Below, piece after piece: positions 13,279-21,206 of a stretch of DNA of 42,719 bases (position 1 is its first letter; every line of letters begins with the position of its first letter). The notes beneath the pieces were generated by a model. It saw only the letters and a list, made by a program, of their open reading frames with translations. It was not told the origin of the DNA and searched no databases. The position numbers and the translations under genes are program-made. This DNA comes from Pseudoxanthomonas koreensis (GTDB lineage Bacteria; Pseudomonadota; Gammaproteobacteria; Xanthomonadales; Xanthomonadaceae), in contig NZ_PDWM01000027.1 in assembly GCF_010093225.1 (NCBI RefSeq), positions 1-42,719 of the forward strand. Direction: 5' to 3'.

Positions 13279-16200
13279 TCATCGCACCTGCCTCCAGGAC
13301 TGCCTGCCGCACGGCCGCGGCAGGTACATCGGCGGCGCACCGGCCACCCGCACCACCATCGAGCACTGCGCACCCAGCGCCGCATCGATCTCAGCCTGGC
13401 TTGCGCCCGCCGCCAGCGGCCCCACCCGCGGCGTGGTCAACACCGCCACGTCCTTGACCGGTGCAGTACCGCCCGTGTTCAGCGCCACCGCGCCGGTGGC
13501 CGAGGCCGGTTGCGGGCCGGTCGGGGAACCCATGCGCACGTAGGTCATCGCCGCGCCACCGCTCAGGGTGTTCAGGCCGTAGAGCCAGTTCTTGCCCGCC
13601 ACGGAGCAGTCCGAGGCCTGGGCCACCGACGGTTCGTAGGTGGGGAAAAACACCATCCCGCTTTCGATCCTGGGATAGCCGACAAAACGCTCACCCGCAG
13701 GCAGGTCGATGTACCAGCCCGACTTGCCGGCCGTCATCAAGTTGTTGCTCGTCTCGCGGAAACTACCCGCGTCGACCCCGACCGTCTGTTGCAGCAACTG
13801 GCCACGCCCGGCACCCGCCACGTCCTTGTCGAGCACGCCGTACATGGACTGGATGCCCTGATCGAGCGGGTCACCGGTGAACGCAAAGCTTCCGGTGCCG
13901 AAGTAGACCATCACGCCGCCGCCAGGACCCCTGGCCACGGTCAGGCCACCGGTGATCGACTGGCGCTGTCCGCCAGCGTTGGTGGCCGCGAACAGCGGGC
14001 TTCCGCCCAGCGCCACCGCGTTGGTCAGCAGGTCGAACTTCCACACCGCGCCATTCTGGTCGGCTGAATACACCGTGTCGGCATAGCCGTCACCGCCGTT
14101 GATCCAGGCGGTGTTACCGGCGTTGCGCCGCTTGAGATCCACCACCGACACATTGCCCAAGCCATTGTAGGCAGGCACCGGGGTCTCGGATGCGACGATG
14201 GTGGTGGTGCTACCCGTGGCCAGGTCGACCACGAACAGGCTGGCCTGCTGGCTGGTGCTGTTGTAGCCGTTGCCGAAGATGGCCTTCCAGGTCACCGTCC
14301 CCGCGGTGTTCTTGAACGGCACGATCACCGGCTTGCCGAGCACATAGCCGATGTTGTTGGTGATGGCCGGCTTGCTGGCGATGCGGTCGTTGATCTCCCA
14401 CAACACGGTGATCGCCGACGGATTGGTGATATCCAGCGCGAACACACTGCGACCACCCGCCCCCGAGGTACCCACGGCAACCGTCTTCCAGCTCCCGCCG
14501 ATGAAAGCGTCGGAAACGGTCACCGGCCCGTCGACGAAGTAGCGATGTTCGAACTTCTGGTTGTTCTTGTCCGCGGCGACGTACGGGAACAACAGGTTGC
14601 CCATGTGCCCCAGGGCCGTGGCCGGGATGTAGGCGAAGTCCTCCTGGCCGCCACTGCCGCTGTCGCGGCCATCCACGACGTGGAACATGCCGTCGTTGGC
14701 CCCGAACAGCACCAGCGGACGGGCCGTGGTCGCCTTGCTGGTGAGATAGTCCGCGTAGGTCGAACCCAGGGTCCCGCCAAGAGTCCTGTAGCCGTAGTCG
14801 TCGGTGGGCACGGTAACCACAGGCGAGGAATTGACGATGTCGCCAAGGATCGAGGTGCGGGTGCGCAATATCCCCTCATCGGTGCGACTGCCACGCAGGT
14901 AGGCGACGGCGCGGTTGATGTTCATGCCGCCGCCGGCCAGGGCCGAGATCGAGGCGGTGCTGCAGGCCACGGTCCTGAGCGGATCCGCAGCCGAACACAG
15001 GCTGGCAAGGGTCAGGTTGGCGGCGTTGAAATCCACCACCGCCGGCACTTCGCTGGTGGTGGTCACGCCGTGGCGGATGGTCCTTGCGGCTGCGCCCTGC
15101 GCCTCGATCCGCGCACTGGCCTCCCAGGCATTCACCAGGGTCACCTCGCCGGTGATCGGATCGCTGCTGACCTTGATGGCATCCAGCTTGCTGTACCAGT
15201 CGGTGCCGTTGTTGGTGGATTCGTAGCGGGGCTCGACGATCAGCGATCCGGCACCCACGCGCGCGCCGGTGACGCCCAGCGTGCCGGACGGGGTGGCGCC
15301 TTCGTTCACGGAAGCCAGGATGCGGCGCATCGCTTCGGTGATGTCGGCAGGCGAAGCGGCGTTGATGAACTCGCCACGCGAGTTCAGCGCCGCGTGCCAG
15401 ATGTCGTCGACGTTCGCCGGGTTGGTATTCATGGTTCCGGTCGCGCCCCACGCCGGCGGATTGGCATAGGGGTCGTTGGTCGCCGGCATGTCCACGTCGA
15501 ACACCGTACCGCGTGCACCCAAGGTGACGCCGTAGAAGTTCATGTGCAGGTTCTTGTTGCAGTCCATGCCGTTGGGAGGCGATCCCGAGCAAGCCTGCGG
15601 CACTGGCACCATGCCGGCGGTCAGGTCCGTGCGCAGGTTGGTGTTGTAGCCGTACATCGCGTAGTCGGCGATGGTGTTCGACGATGCGACACCGCCACCG
15701 TAGGGCTCCTGCAACGCGCCATCGACGTCGCCCACGTTCCAGTAGCCGGAAGAATCGATATCGTTCGTGTAGCCGTCGGTGAACAGCATGCCGCCATTCT
15801 TCTGGCACTGCAGCTTGATCGGCGCATTGGCATCGGTACGCATGAACTGCCTGACCAGGCGGGCGGTAGCGCGCCGCGTTGGCGTGTTGCCTGACGCATT
15901 GAGGTTGCGCATCGCCTTGTAGAGTTCGTCGCGGTCCCCCTGGACACCCATGTCACGCATCGTGACATTCGCATCATTGGCATCGCCTTGTGACGCCGGC
16001 GGCGTATTGATCTGGAAATAGCCGATCCGCATCTTGGTGAAATCCGACACCGAGTGCGTCATTGCGGCGATCATCGCGCGGTTGCGGTTGCCGTAATATG
16101 TCCACCAGTTGGCGAAGTTCTGCACCGCCGCCGCGCCGCCGGTGGTGAAATTCGACGCCACGTAGTCGTAGCGGTACATGTCCGCACCCAGCGGACCCGC

Positions 16201-16977
16201 TCCCTTGACCAGCACGCGCTTGCTGATATCAAAACCAGGCGGCGGCGTGGCGTCCGTGTCCAGGTACACCCGTGCCGGGTAGTAGCGGAACTGGACATTG
16301 TTGCAATCGGCCGTCAGCGCCTTTTCGGTCGCATATTGAATCCATTTGTATTCTGTCGTGCTGCTGCCCGGCGCGCGGGTGCAGGTACTGTCGTTGTAGA
16401 CCCAGGTTCCTTCCGGAATCACCTTTCCATTCGGCCAGTTCTCGGTTGTAGCCAGGTAGGTGGTGAAATCGTACGTAGTGAACGGGTTTGCAGCCCCCTT
16501 CCCCGAGCCTCGCGGATCCTCACTTGCCGCATTCGTCGGAGAGTCAGCCTCCAGCGTGCCGGTCGATGTGCGCCACGGCAGGTAGGTCGAATGCGGGTTG
16601 AAAAAAGCCCGGTTGTAGGCTGGGTTGCGCAGGGCACCGTAGAAATCAGCGTTGTAACCGCCATCCATATGCTTGGTGATACTGGTCCCACCGGACTGGC
16701 GCAGGCTTCCCGTCGACGTGTCGAAAAAACTGCGGTTGGTATTGTGCAGATAGCCAGGGCCGGTCGGCGTCCTGAACAACGTCTCGTCGGTGCTCATCGA
16801 CCCCGAGTTGTCCACCGCCATGATGAACGCCGGCGGGATCACGTTGGTGATGTTCATCGGCGCCTGCGCCAGTTCCGGCGGCGTCACCTGTGCCGAAGCC
16901 AGATACAGGCCATAGCCGCCCGCAAGTGCGGCGACCGCGGCAGAGACGGTGATGAGTCGGGTGCGACGGGATGCCAT
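13279..16977 (-). CDS. pilY1: Type IV pilus tip/assembly protein PilY1
   Basis: PilY1 is a large secreted pilus-tip protein involved in pilus priming, adhesion and surface sensing. The start at 16977 follows GAGGAG and gives 1232 residues beginning with a signal sequence (TRLITVSAAVAALAGGYGLYLASA). The open frame runs upstream to 17391 but that part overlaps pilX and is not native. A VWA-like segment appears early (FIMAVDNSGSMS, D56-x-S58-x-S60). The C-terminal part is the beta-propeller: LFGANDGMFHVVDG, DFAYIPATALGHM, YRYFVDGPVTVSD-like strands, and a putative calcium loop in NGGDGYADTVYSADQNGAVWKFDL. It overlaps the pilE frame by ATGA at the upstream pilE ATG. Domain order and neighbours make the assignment secure. 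Confidence 0.95.
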   Translation of the reverse strand: MASRRTRLITVSAAVAALAGGYGLYLASAQVTPPELAQAPMNITNVIPPAFIMAVDNSGSMSTDETLFRTPTGPGYLHNTNRSFFDTSTGSLRQSGGTSITKHMDGGYNADFYGALRNPAYNRAFFNPHSTYLPWRTSTGTLEADSPTNAASEDPRGSGKGAANPFTTYDFTTYLATTENWPNGKVIPEGTWVYNDSTCTRAPGSSTTEYKWIQYATEKALTADCNNVQFRYYPARVYLDTDATPPPGFDISKRVLVKGAGPLGADMYRYDYVASNFTTGGAAAVQNFANWWTYYGNRNRAMIAAMTHSVSDFTKMRIGYFQINTPPASQGDANDANVTMRDMGVQGDRDELYKAMRNLNASGNTPTRRATARLVRQFMRTDANAPIKLQCQKNGGMLFTDGYTNDIDSSGYWNVGDVDGALQEPYGGGVASSNTIADYAMYGYNTNLRTDLTAGMVPVPQACSGSPPNGMDCNKNLHMNFYGVTLGARGTVFDVDMPATNDPYANPPAWGATGTMNTNPANVDDIWHAALNSRGEFINAASPADITEAMRRILASVNEGATPSGTLGVTGARVGAGSLIVEPRYESTNNGTDWYSKLDAIKVSSDPITGEVTLVNAWEASARIEAQGAAARTIRHGVTTTSEVPAVVDFNAANLTLASLCSAADPLRTVACSTASISALAGGGMNINRAVAYLRGSRTDEGILRTRTSILGDIVNSSPVVTVPTDDYGYRTLGGTLGSTYADYLTSKATTARPLVLFGANDGMFHVVDGRDSGSGGQEDFAYIPATALGHMGNLLFPYVAADKNNQKFEHRYFVDGPVTVSDAFIGGSWKTVAVGTSGAGGRSVFALDITNPSAITVLWEINDRIASKPAITNNIGYVLGKPVIVPFKNTAGTVTWKAIFGNGYNSTSQQASLFVVDLATGSTTTIVASETPVPAYNGLGNVSVVDLKRRNAGNTAWINGGDGYADTVYSADQNGAVWKFDLLTNAVALGGSPLFAATNAGGQRQSITGGLTVARGPGGGVMVYFGTGSFAFTGDPLDQGIQSMYGVLDKDVAGAGRGQLLQQTVGVDAGSFRETSNNLMTAGKSGWYIDLPAGERFVGYPRIESGMVFFPTYEPSVAQASDCSVAGKNWLYGLNTLSGGAAMTYVRMGSPTGPQPASATGAVALNTGGTAPVKDVAVLTTPRVGPLAAGASQAEIDAALGAQCSMVVRVAGAPPMYLPRPCGRQSWRQVR

Positions 16978-16987
16978 GACTGGCTCC

Positions 16988-17512
16988 TCAGGGTCGGAAG
17001 ATGGTGTCGACCGCCGCATTGGCGGTGGCCGCAGGATTGGTGGCGTAGGTGGTGACCTGGAAGATCCGGTTGGGATCCTCGGTGACCGGTCGGACACCCA
17101 TGTCCATGCCGGCATTGCCGGAAATGCACTGGCCGATCTCGCGGATGCTGACCCAGTTTGCCTGCGGCACCAAAGTGGACAGGCCCGCAGCCCAGTCGCT
17201 GGGGTCGAAGCCGTCATCGCAGGTTTGCTGGATAGGCGCAGTACCCGCGGCGCACAAACCATCGCGGTTGACCACGCCCTCGATGAAGCACTCGCGCAGG
17301 CGCACGTCGGCTTCAGCGGTCTGGAATGCCACGTTGGTCGCCAGGTAGTTGGCAGCCATGCGCTCCTGCAATCCGGCCACCTGCATGCCAACGATGCCGA
17401 TCAGGGCCAGCAGGACCAGGATCATCAGCGCCACGTACAGCGCCGCACCGCCCTGGCGCGAAGGACGCCCCGAGCCGGGCCGGAATCCATGGGACTTGGG
17501 CTTCGGATGCAT
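16988..17512 (-). CDS. pilX: Minor pilin PilX
   Basis: This is a 174-residue minor pilin of the PilX_N type. The start ATG at 17512 gives MHPKPKSHGFRPGSGRPSRQGG followed by ALYVALMILVLLALIGIVGMQVAGLQERMAANY, the characteristic non-cleaved-looking leader and long N-terminal helix of PilX with AA..Y. and the AFQTAEADVR motif. The C-terminal region contains cysteines (RECFIEG, LCAAG, QTCDDG, QCISG) that could form disulfides. It starts six bp after the pilW stop and is followed after 10 bp by pilY1, so all belong to one operon. It probably functions with PilV, PilW and PilE in the pilus initiation complex. Confidence 0.9.
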   Translation of the reverse strand: MHPKPKSHGFRPGSGRPSRQGGAALYVALMILVLLALIGIVGMQVAGLQERMAANYLATNVAFQTAEADVRLRECFIEGVVNRDGLCAAGTAPIQQTCDDGFDPSDWAAGLSTLVPQANWVSIREIGQCISGNAGMDMGVRPVTEDPNRIFQVTTYATNPAATANAAVDTIFRP

Positions 17513-17517
17513 GGCGG

Positions 17518-18573
17518 TCAGTTCCCGTAGAGACGGTTGCGCAAAGCGATGGTGGATTCGTACACGGCGCGATAGCGCCCGTCGGCCGCCGGCGCCTGGG
17601 CCTCGCCCAGCAGCATCGGCGTGATCTGGCTGGCCTGCACGGACGCGGCGCGGTTCGGGCTGGAAGCGAGCAGGCCAACCTGCACCTGGCCGATCCGGAG
17701 CCAGCGGTCCGCAGTCGCGCCGACGTCGGTGGCCGTGCCCTGGGTGGCGATATAGCCGCTGGGGAGCGCCGGGGCCGCGTTGCGGTCGATGCCGTAGCGG
17801 AACTGCAGGTTCTCGATGCCCTCCACCAGCTCTTCGCTGGCGGTGGTGCCATTGGCATTGATGCGGGCACGCCACAACGACGGCTGGCCACCGGCGCCCA
17901 GGCCGATGTAGTAGACCAGCGCCTCGGCACGGTACAGCATGGTCGGACCGCCATCGGCACTGGCCGAATACCGCCCCAGGTCCACGGTCGCCGGCGCGGT
18001 GACGCGGCCGGCCGCGGCACTGGTGGCCGTGGCTTCGAACACGTCGGCATAGGCGCAATCGCCCACGCCGAACAGGACCGGGTCTGGCGTCCCGGCGACG
18101 GTGAGCGAGGCCCAGCGCGCCGGATTGATGTCGATGGTCCGGCCCGCGGCGTCGATGGCCGTGACCGGAACGCCATCGCCTCCCAGGTAACGCAAAACGA
18201 TCGCGTCGGTTCCGGCCACGCGCGCCGGCGCCAGCACGATGCCGGGAGGGGTGGCGTCGTCGTAGCCGCGCACGGAGAAGCCGAAATCGGCCGGCCCGTT
18301 GACGGTGAAATGCGAGACCAGTCCGCCGGCACTCTGGTTGCGCGCCTGGTCGTTGACGCAGCCGAAGTGGCCGGCCATGCGGATGTCGCGCTGCAGGTAA
18401 TCCAGGGCGAAGCGTGCGTTCTCCTGGGTGCGCGACATGCCCTCGGACAACTGGTAGGCCGTGCGCGAGGCGCCGAACACCTGCACCACTCCGAGCAGGA
18501 GGATGGTGCCGATCAGCAGCGCGATCATCAGCTCGATCAGCGACAAACCCTGGCTATGGCGGCGGGATGTCAT
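17518..18573 (-). CDS. pilW: Minor pilin PilW
   Basis: This 351-residue PilW-family minor pilin starts at ATG 18573; the open frame is longer but overlaps pilV in another frame. After MTSRRHSQ comes the class III motif G|LSLIELMIALLIGTILLLGVVQVFGASRTAYQLSEGMSRTQENARFALDYLQRDIRMAGHFGC, a textbook PilW N-terminus including the NARFALDYLQRDIRMAG signature. The large globular domain contains YYIGLGAGGQPSLWR and ends NRLYGN. It sits between pilV and pilX with spacings of two and five bp. It should be part of the tip-priming complex with PilX, PilV and PilY1. Confidence 0.92.
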   Translation of the reverse strand: MTSRRHSQGLSLIELMIALLIGTILLLGVVQVFGASRTAYQLSEGMSRTQENARFALDYLQRDIRMAGHFGCVNDQARNQSAGGLVSHFTVNGPADFGFSVRGYDDATPPGIVLAPARVAGTDAIVLRYLGGDGVPVTAIDAAGRTIDINPARWASLTVAGTPDPVLFGVGDCAYADVFEATATSAAAGRVTAPATVDLGRYSASADGGPTMLYRAEALVYYIGLGAGGQPSLWRARINANGTTASEELVEGIENLQFRYGIDRNAAPALPSGYIATQGTATDVGATADRWLRIGQVQVGLLASSPNRAASVQASQITPMLLGEAQAPAADGRYRAVYESTIALRNRLYGN

Positions 18574-18575
18574 GT

Positions 18576-19064
18576 TCACAGGCGCGTCACCGTGGCGAAT
18601 GTGCGGTTGCCCTCGGCGGCACTGACCGTGCCATCGCCATCGGCGTCGTTCCAGCGCTCGTCGCCCCAGGTGATGGACACCGTGGCGACGCCGTTGGCGA
18701 ACTGGACGGTCGCGGTGGCACCTGCGCCCAGGGCCTTGCCCATGCGGCATTCCCAGACGCTCTTGTAGGCACCGGCCGACACCTGCGCGTTGGGCAGGCA
18801 GCCGGCCCCGGCCGTGGCCGCGTTGTAGGCGCCGACGTACTGCCCGGCCGCGATCCGGTTGGCCCGCATCTGGTCGAGCATGTCGTAAGCCAGGTTGGTG
18901 GCCTGGGTGCGCTGGTTGGCACTCTGGGTGAAGCGCACGCTCATCGTCTGCAGCAGGGCGAAGCCGAGCAGGCCCAGACCCAGCACCAGCACGGCGACCA
19001 TCACCTCGATCAGGCTGAAGCCGGCGGCGTGACCGCGTCCCAGCCGGTAGCAACGTCGATTCAT
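18576..19064 (-). CDS. pilV: Minor pilin PilV
   Basis: The start ATG at 19064 overlaps the fimT stop (ATGA) and is preceded by AGGGGGC; an in-frame GTG six bases upstream is a weaker alternative. The 162-residue product has a basic leader (MNRRCYRLGRGHAAG) and the processing site G|FSLIEVMVAVLVLGLGLLGFALLQ. NLAYDMLDQMRANR, the usual PilV signature, follows at about residues 60-73. The C-terminal half includes CLPNAQVSAGAYKSVWECRM with two cysteines. It is the second gene of the minor-pilin operon. A stretch DADGDGTVSAAEGN resembles an EF-hand-like acidic loop, but its relevance is uncertain. Confidence 0.9.
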   Translation of the reverse strand: MNRRCYRLGRGHAAGFSLIEVMVAVLVLGLGLLGFALLQTMSVRFTQSANQRTQATNLAYDMLDQMRANRIAAGQYVGAYNAATAGAGCLPNAQVSAGAYKSVWECRMGKALGAGATATVQFANGVATVSITWGDERWNDADGDGTVSAAEGNRTFATVTRL

Positions 19065-19564
19065 GAACACGCCCCCTGCTCGATCCGCGACTGCCCGGTG
19101 ACCCCGACCCGGATGCAGCGCGCCGGGGCGGCGGCATCGGACGGGGCGACGCCGACCTGGGTGGCGCCTGCCTGCGCGCGACCCTGCGCGGTGAACACGA
19201 TTCCGTCCGCCGGCCCGGTGACCGTGGTCCGCTGCTTGGGCTGGATGACCTTCACCACGGTGAACACCGGTCCGCCGGCCGCCGGGACCTCATGCCAGAC
19301 GACCCAGCCCGCGGCCCAGTCGGTATTGGCCACGCACGCCGTTCCGGACGCGCTGGGACACACCCCGGCGCGGCCAATGCCACGAATGGCTTCGGTCCTG
19401 GCCAGCGACATCGAGGCCAGCACTTCGTTGCTGGTGGTGGCCACCCGGTTCGAGCGCAGGCTGCCCTGGAAGCTGGGCAGGGCCAGGCCGAGCAGGATCG
19501 CCAGCACGGCGATGGTGATCATCAGCTCGACCAGGGTGAAGCCAGTCTGGCGTTCGGGCGACAT
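19061..19564 (-). CDS. fimT: Minor pseudopilin FimT (GspH family)
   Basis: This first gene of the minor-pilin operon encodes a 167-residue GspH/FimT protein. MSPERQTG|FTLVELMITIAVLAILLGLALPSFQGSLRSNRVATTSNEVLASMSLARTEAIRG shows the PilD site and the FimT-type SLARTEAI motif. Paired cysteines occur in GVCPSASGTACVAN. The C-terminus ends RIEQGACS. In Legionella and Xanthomonas relatives, FimT binds DNA during natural transformation through a basic C-terminal region. Here the C-terminus (RCIRVGVTGQSRIEQGACS) has two arginines in comparable positions, so a role in DNA uptake is possible. The paralogue at 2490-3023 ends similarly. The gap 19565-19681 must hold the operon promoter, but I see no convincing boxes. 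Confidence 0.9.
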   Translation of the reverse strand: MSPERQTGFTLVELMITIAVLAILLGLALPSFQGSLRSNRVATTSNEVLASMSLARTEAIRGIGRAGVCPSASGTACVANTDWAAGWVVWHEVPAAGGPVFTVVKVIQPKQRTTVTGPADGIVFTAQGRAQAGATQVGVAPSDAAAPARCIRVGVTGQSRIEQGACS

Positions 19565-19681
19565 GCGGTTGTTCCCCAGCGTGATGCCTCGCAGCCTAGC
19601 CCGGCCGGGGCGCGGCGCAAGCGGCCCCGGGACGAACGGTCGATCCGGCCGGAGGGGCGGAGGGGTACCGTCGAGCGGGAC

Positions 19682-21070
19682 TCAGGCCACCACCCGGTAA
19701 CACGGCCGGTACTCGCCCGCGATCTTCATCCGCCGCTGCTCCACGAACGCCCGCAGCAGCCCATCCAGCGCCTGCATCATGTCCGGGGCGCCGTGGATCT
19801 CGAACGGGCCGTGCTGCTCGATCCGGCGCATGCCGTCCTCCTTGACGTTGCCGGCCACGATCCCGGAGAACGCGCGGCGCAGGTCGGCGGCCAGCGCCGA
19901 CGGCGGGCGGCCGTGGTGCAGGTCCAGCGCGGCCATCGCTTCGTGGCTGGGCACGAACGGGCGCTGGTACTCCAGCGGGATGTCCACGCCCCAGTTGAAG
20001 TAGAACGAGTCCTTGTGCGCGATGCGCGCCTCGCGCACCTTGCGGATGCCGGCGCCCATCTTCTTCGCCACCGCGGCCGGGTCGCCGATCACGATCTCGT
20101 AGCGCGAGGTCGCCGCTTCGCCCAGGGTCAGGCGCAGGAAGCGGTCGATCTGCTCGAAGTACGGCGCGGCGATGGTCGGGCCGGTGAGGATCAGCGGGAA
20201 CGCCAGCCCGGCGTTCTCCTCGCGCAGCAGGATGCCGAGCAGGTACAGGATCTCCTCGGCGGTGCCGACGCCGCCGGGGAAGACGATGATGCCGTGGCCC
20301 AGGCGCACGAACGCCTCCAGCCGCTTCTCGATGTCCGGCATGATCACCAGGTGGTTGACGATCGGGTTCGGCGATTCGGCGGCGATGATCCCCGGCTCGG
20401 TGATGCCGATGTAGCGGGTGCGGTGCTTGCGCTGCTTGGCGTGGGCGATCGTCGCGCCCTTCATCGGCCCCTTCATCGCGCCCGGGCCGCAGCCGGTGCA
20501 GATGTCCAGCCCGCGCAGGCCCAGCTCGTAGCCGACCTGCTTGGTGTAGATGTATTCGTCGCGCGAGATCGAGTGGCCGCCCCAGCACACCACCAGGTTG
20601 GGGTCCGAGGGCTGCAGGATGCGCGCGTTGCGCAGCAGGCCGAACACCGAGTCGGTGATCCCGGCCGAGCTTTCCAGGTCGGCGCCGGCGCAGTCCTCGC
20701 CCAGCTCGATCGCGGTCCAGGCCAGGTCGCGCACGGTGGCGAACAGCAGTTCGGCCACGCCGCGGATGATCTCGCCGTCGACGAAGGCCATGCCCGGCGC
20801 GTTGGCCAGGTCGATGCGCACGCCGCGGTCCTGCTGGGTGACCTGGATGTCGAAGTCCGGGTACAGGTCGCGTGCCGCGCGCGGGTCGTCGCTGGCGCTG
20901 CCGCTGGTCAGCACCGCCAGCGCGCAGCGGCGCAGCAGGTCATGCATGCCACCGCTGGAAGCGTCGCGCAGGCGCGCCACTTCGGTCCTTGAAAGCACGT
21001 CCAGTCCGCCGCGCGGGTAGATGCGTGCGTCCTGCACGGGCAGCGTGGTGGTCGTGGCCGTATCGTTCAT
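19682..21070 (-). CDS. ppnN: Nucleotide 5'-monophosphate nucleosidase PpnN (LOG family)
   Basis: PpnN (YgdH) cleaves purine and pyrimidine monophosphates to the base and ribose 5-phosphate, and in E. coli is stimulated by (p)ppGpp. The product is 462 residues (E. coli 454). A DUF4478-type N-terminal domain (RIYPRGGLDVLSRTEVARL) leads into the Rossmann-like LOG domain with TGCGPGAMKGPMKGA and the hallmark FPGGVGTAEE near residue 265. The C-terminal DUF3412 region contains FYFNWGVDIPLEYQRPF and ends in GEYRPCYRVV. The start ATG follows AAGG. It is an independent gene between the pilus operon and the Oar receptor. Ribonucleotide salvage genes are not adjacent. Confidence 0.95.
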   Translation of the reverse strand: MNDTATTTTLPVQDARIYPRGGLDVLSRTEVARLRDASSGGMHDLLRRCALAVLTSGSASDDPRAARDLYPDFDIQVTQQDRGVRIDLANAPGMAFVDGEIIRGVAELLFATVRDLAWTAIELGEDCAGADLESSAGITDSVFGLLRNARILQPSDPNLVVCWGGHSISRDEYIYTKQVGYELGLRGLDICTGCGPGAMKGPMKGATIAHAKQRKHRTRYIGITEPGIIAAESPNPIVNHLVIMPDIEKRLEAFVRLGHGIIVFPGGVGTAEEILYLLGILLREENAGLAFPLILTGPTIAAPYFEQIDRFLRLTLGEAATSRYEIVIGDPAAVAKKMGAGIRKVREARIAHKDSFYFNWGVDIPLEYQRPFVPSHEAMAALDLHHGRPPSALAADLRRAFSGIVAGNVKEDGMRRIEQHGPFEIHGAPDMMQALDGLLRAFVEQRRMKIAGEYRPCYRVVA

Positions 21071-21151
21071 GGAGCCTTTTCGAAACCGGGGAAACGGCCG
21101 CCGACTCTACCGCAGCGCAGCGCCCGGCGCATCGTGCGGGCGCCAGGAAAG

Positions 21152-21179
21152 CGAACGGCCGGGTTGCCCCGGCCGTTCG
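21152..21179 (-). terminator. Intrinsic terminator of the Oar-like receptor gene
   Basis: CGAACGGCCGGG (21152-21163) and CCCGGCCGTTCG (21168-21179) form a perfect 12-bp stem with a 4-nt loop, 27 bp after the receptor stop. On the minus strand it is followed by CTTTCC. The stem is strong, the U-tract short. Confidence 0.75.
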
Positions 21180-21206
21180 TGTGACGCATCCGCCGGACCG
21201 GCCGGA

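Noticed and set aside
16978-17391. Extension of pilY1 upstream of 16977
   Set aside because: It overlaps pilX in another frame and lacks a signal; the ATG at 16977 has GAGGAG and a signal peptide.
18576-19064. EF-hand calcium site in PilV
   Set aside because: DADGDGTVSAAEGN is EF-loop-like, but a single short acidic loop in a minor pilin is not enough to claim calcium binding.
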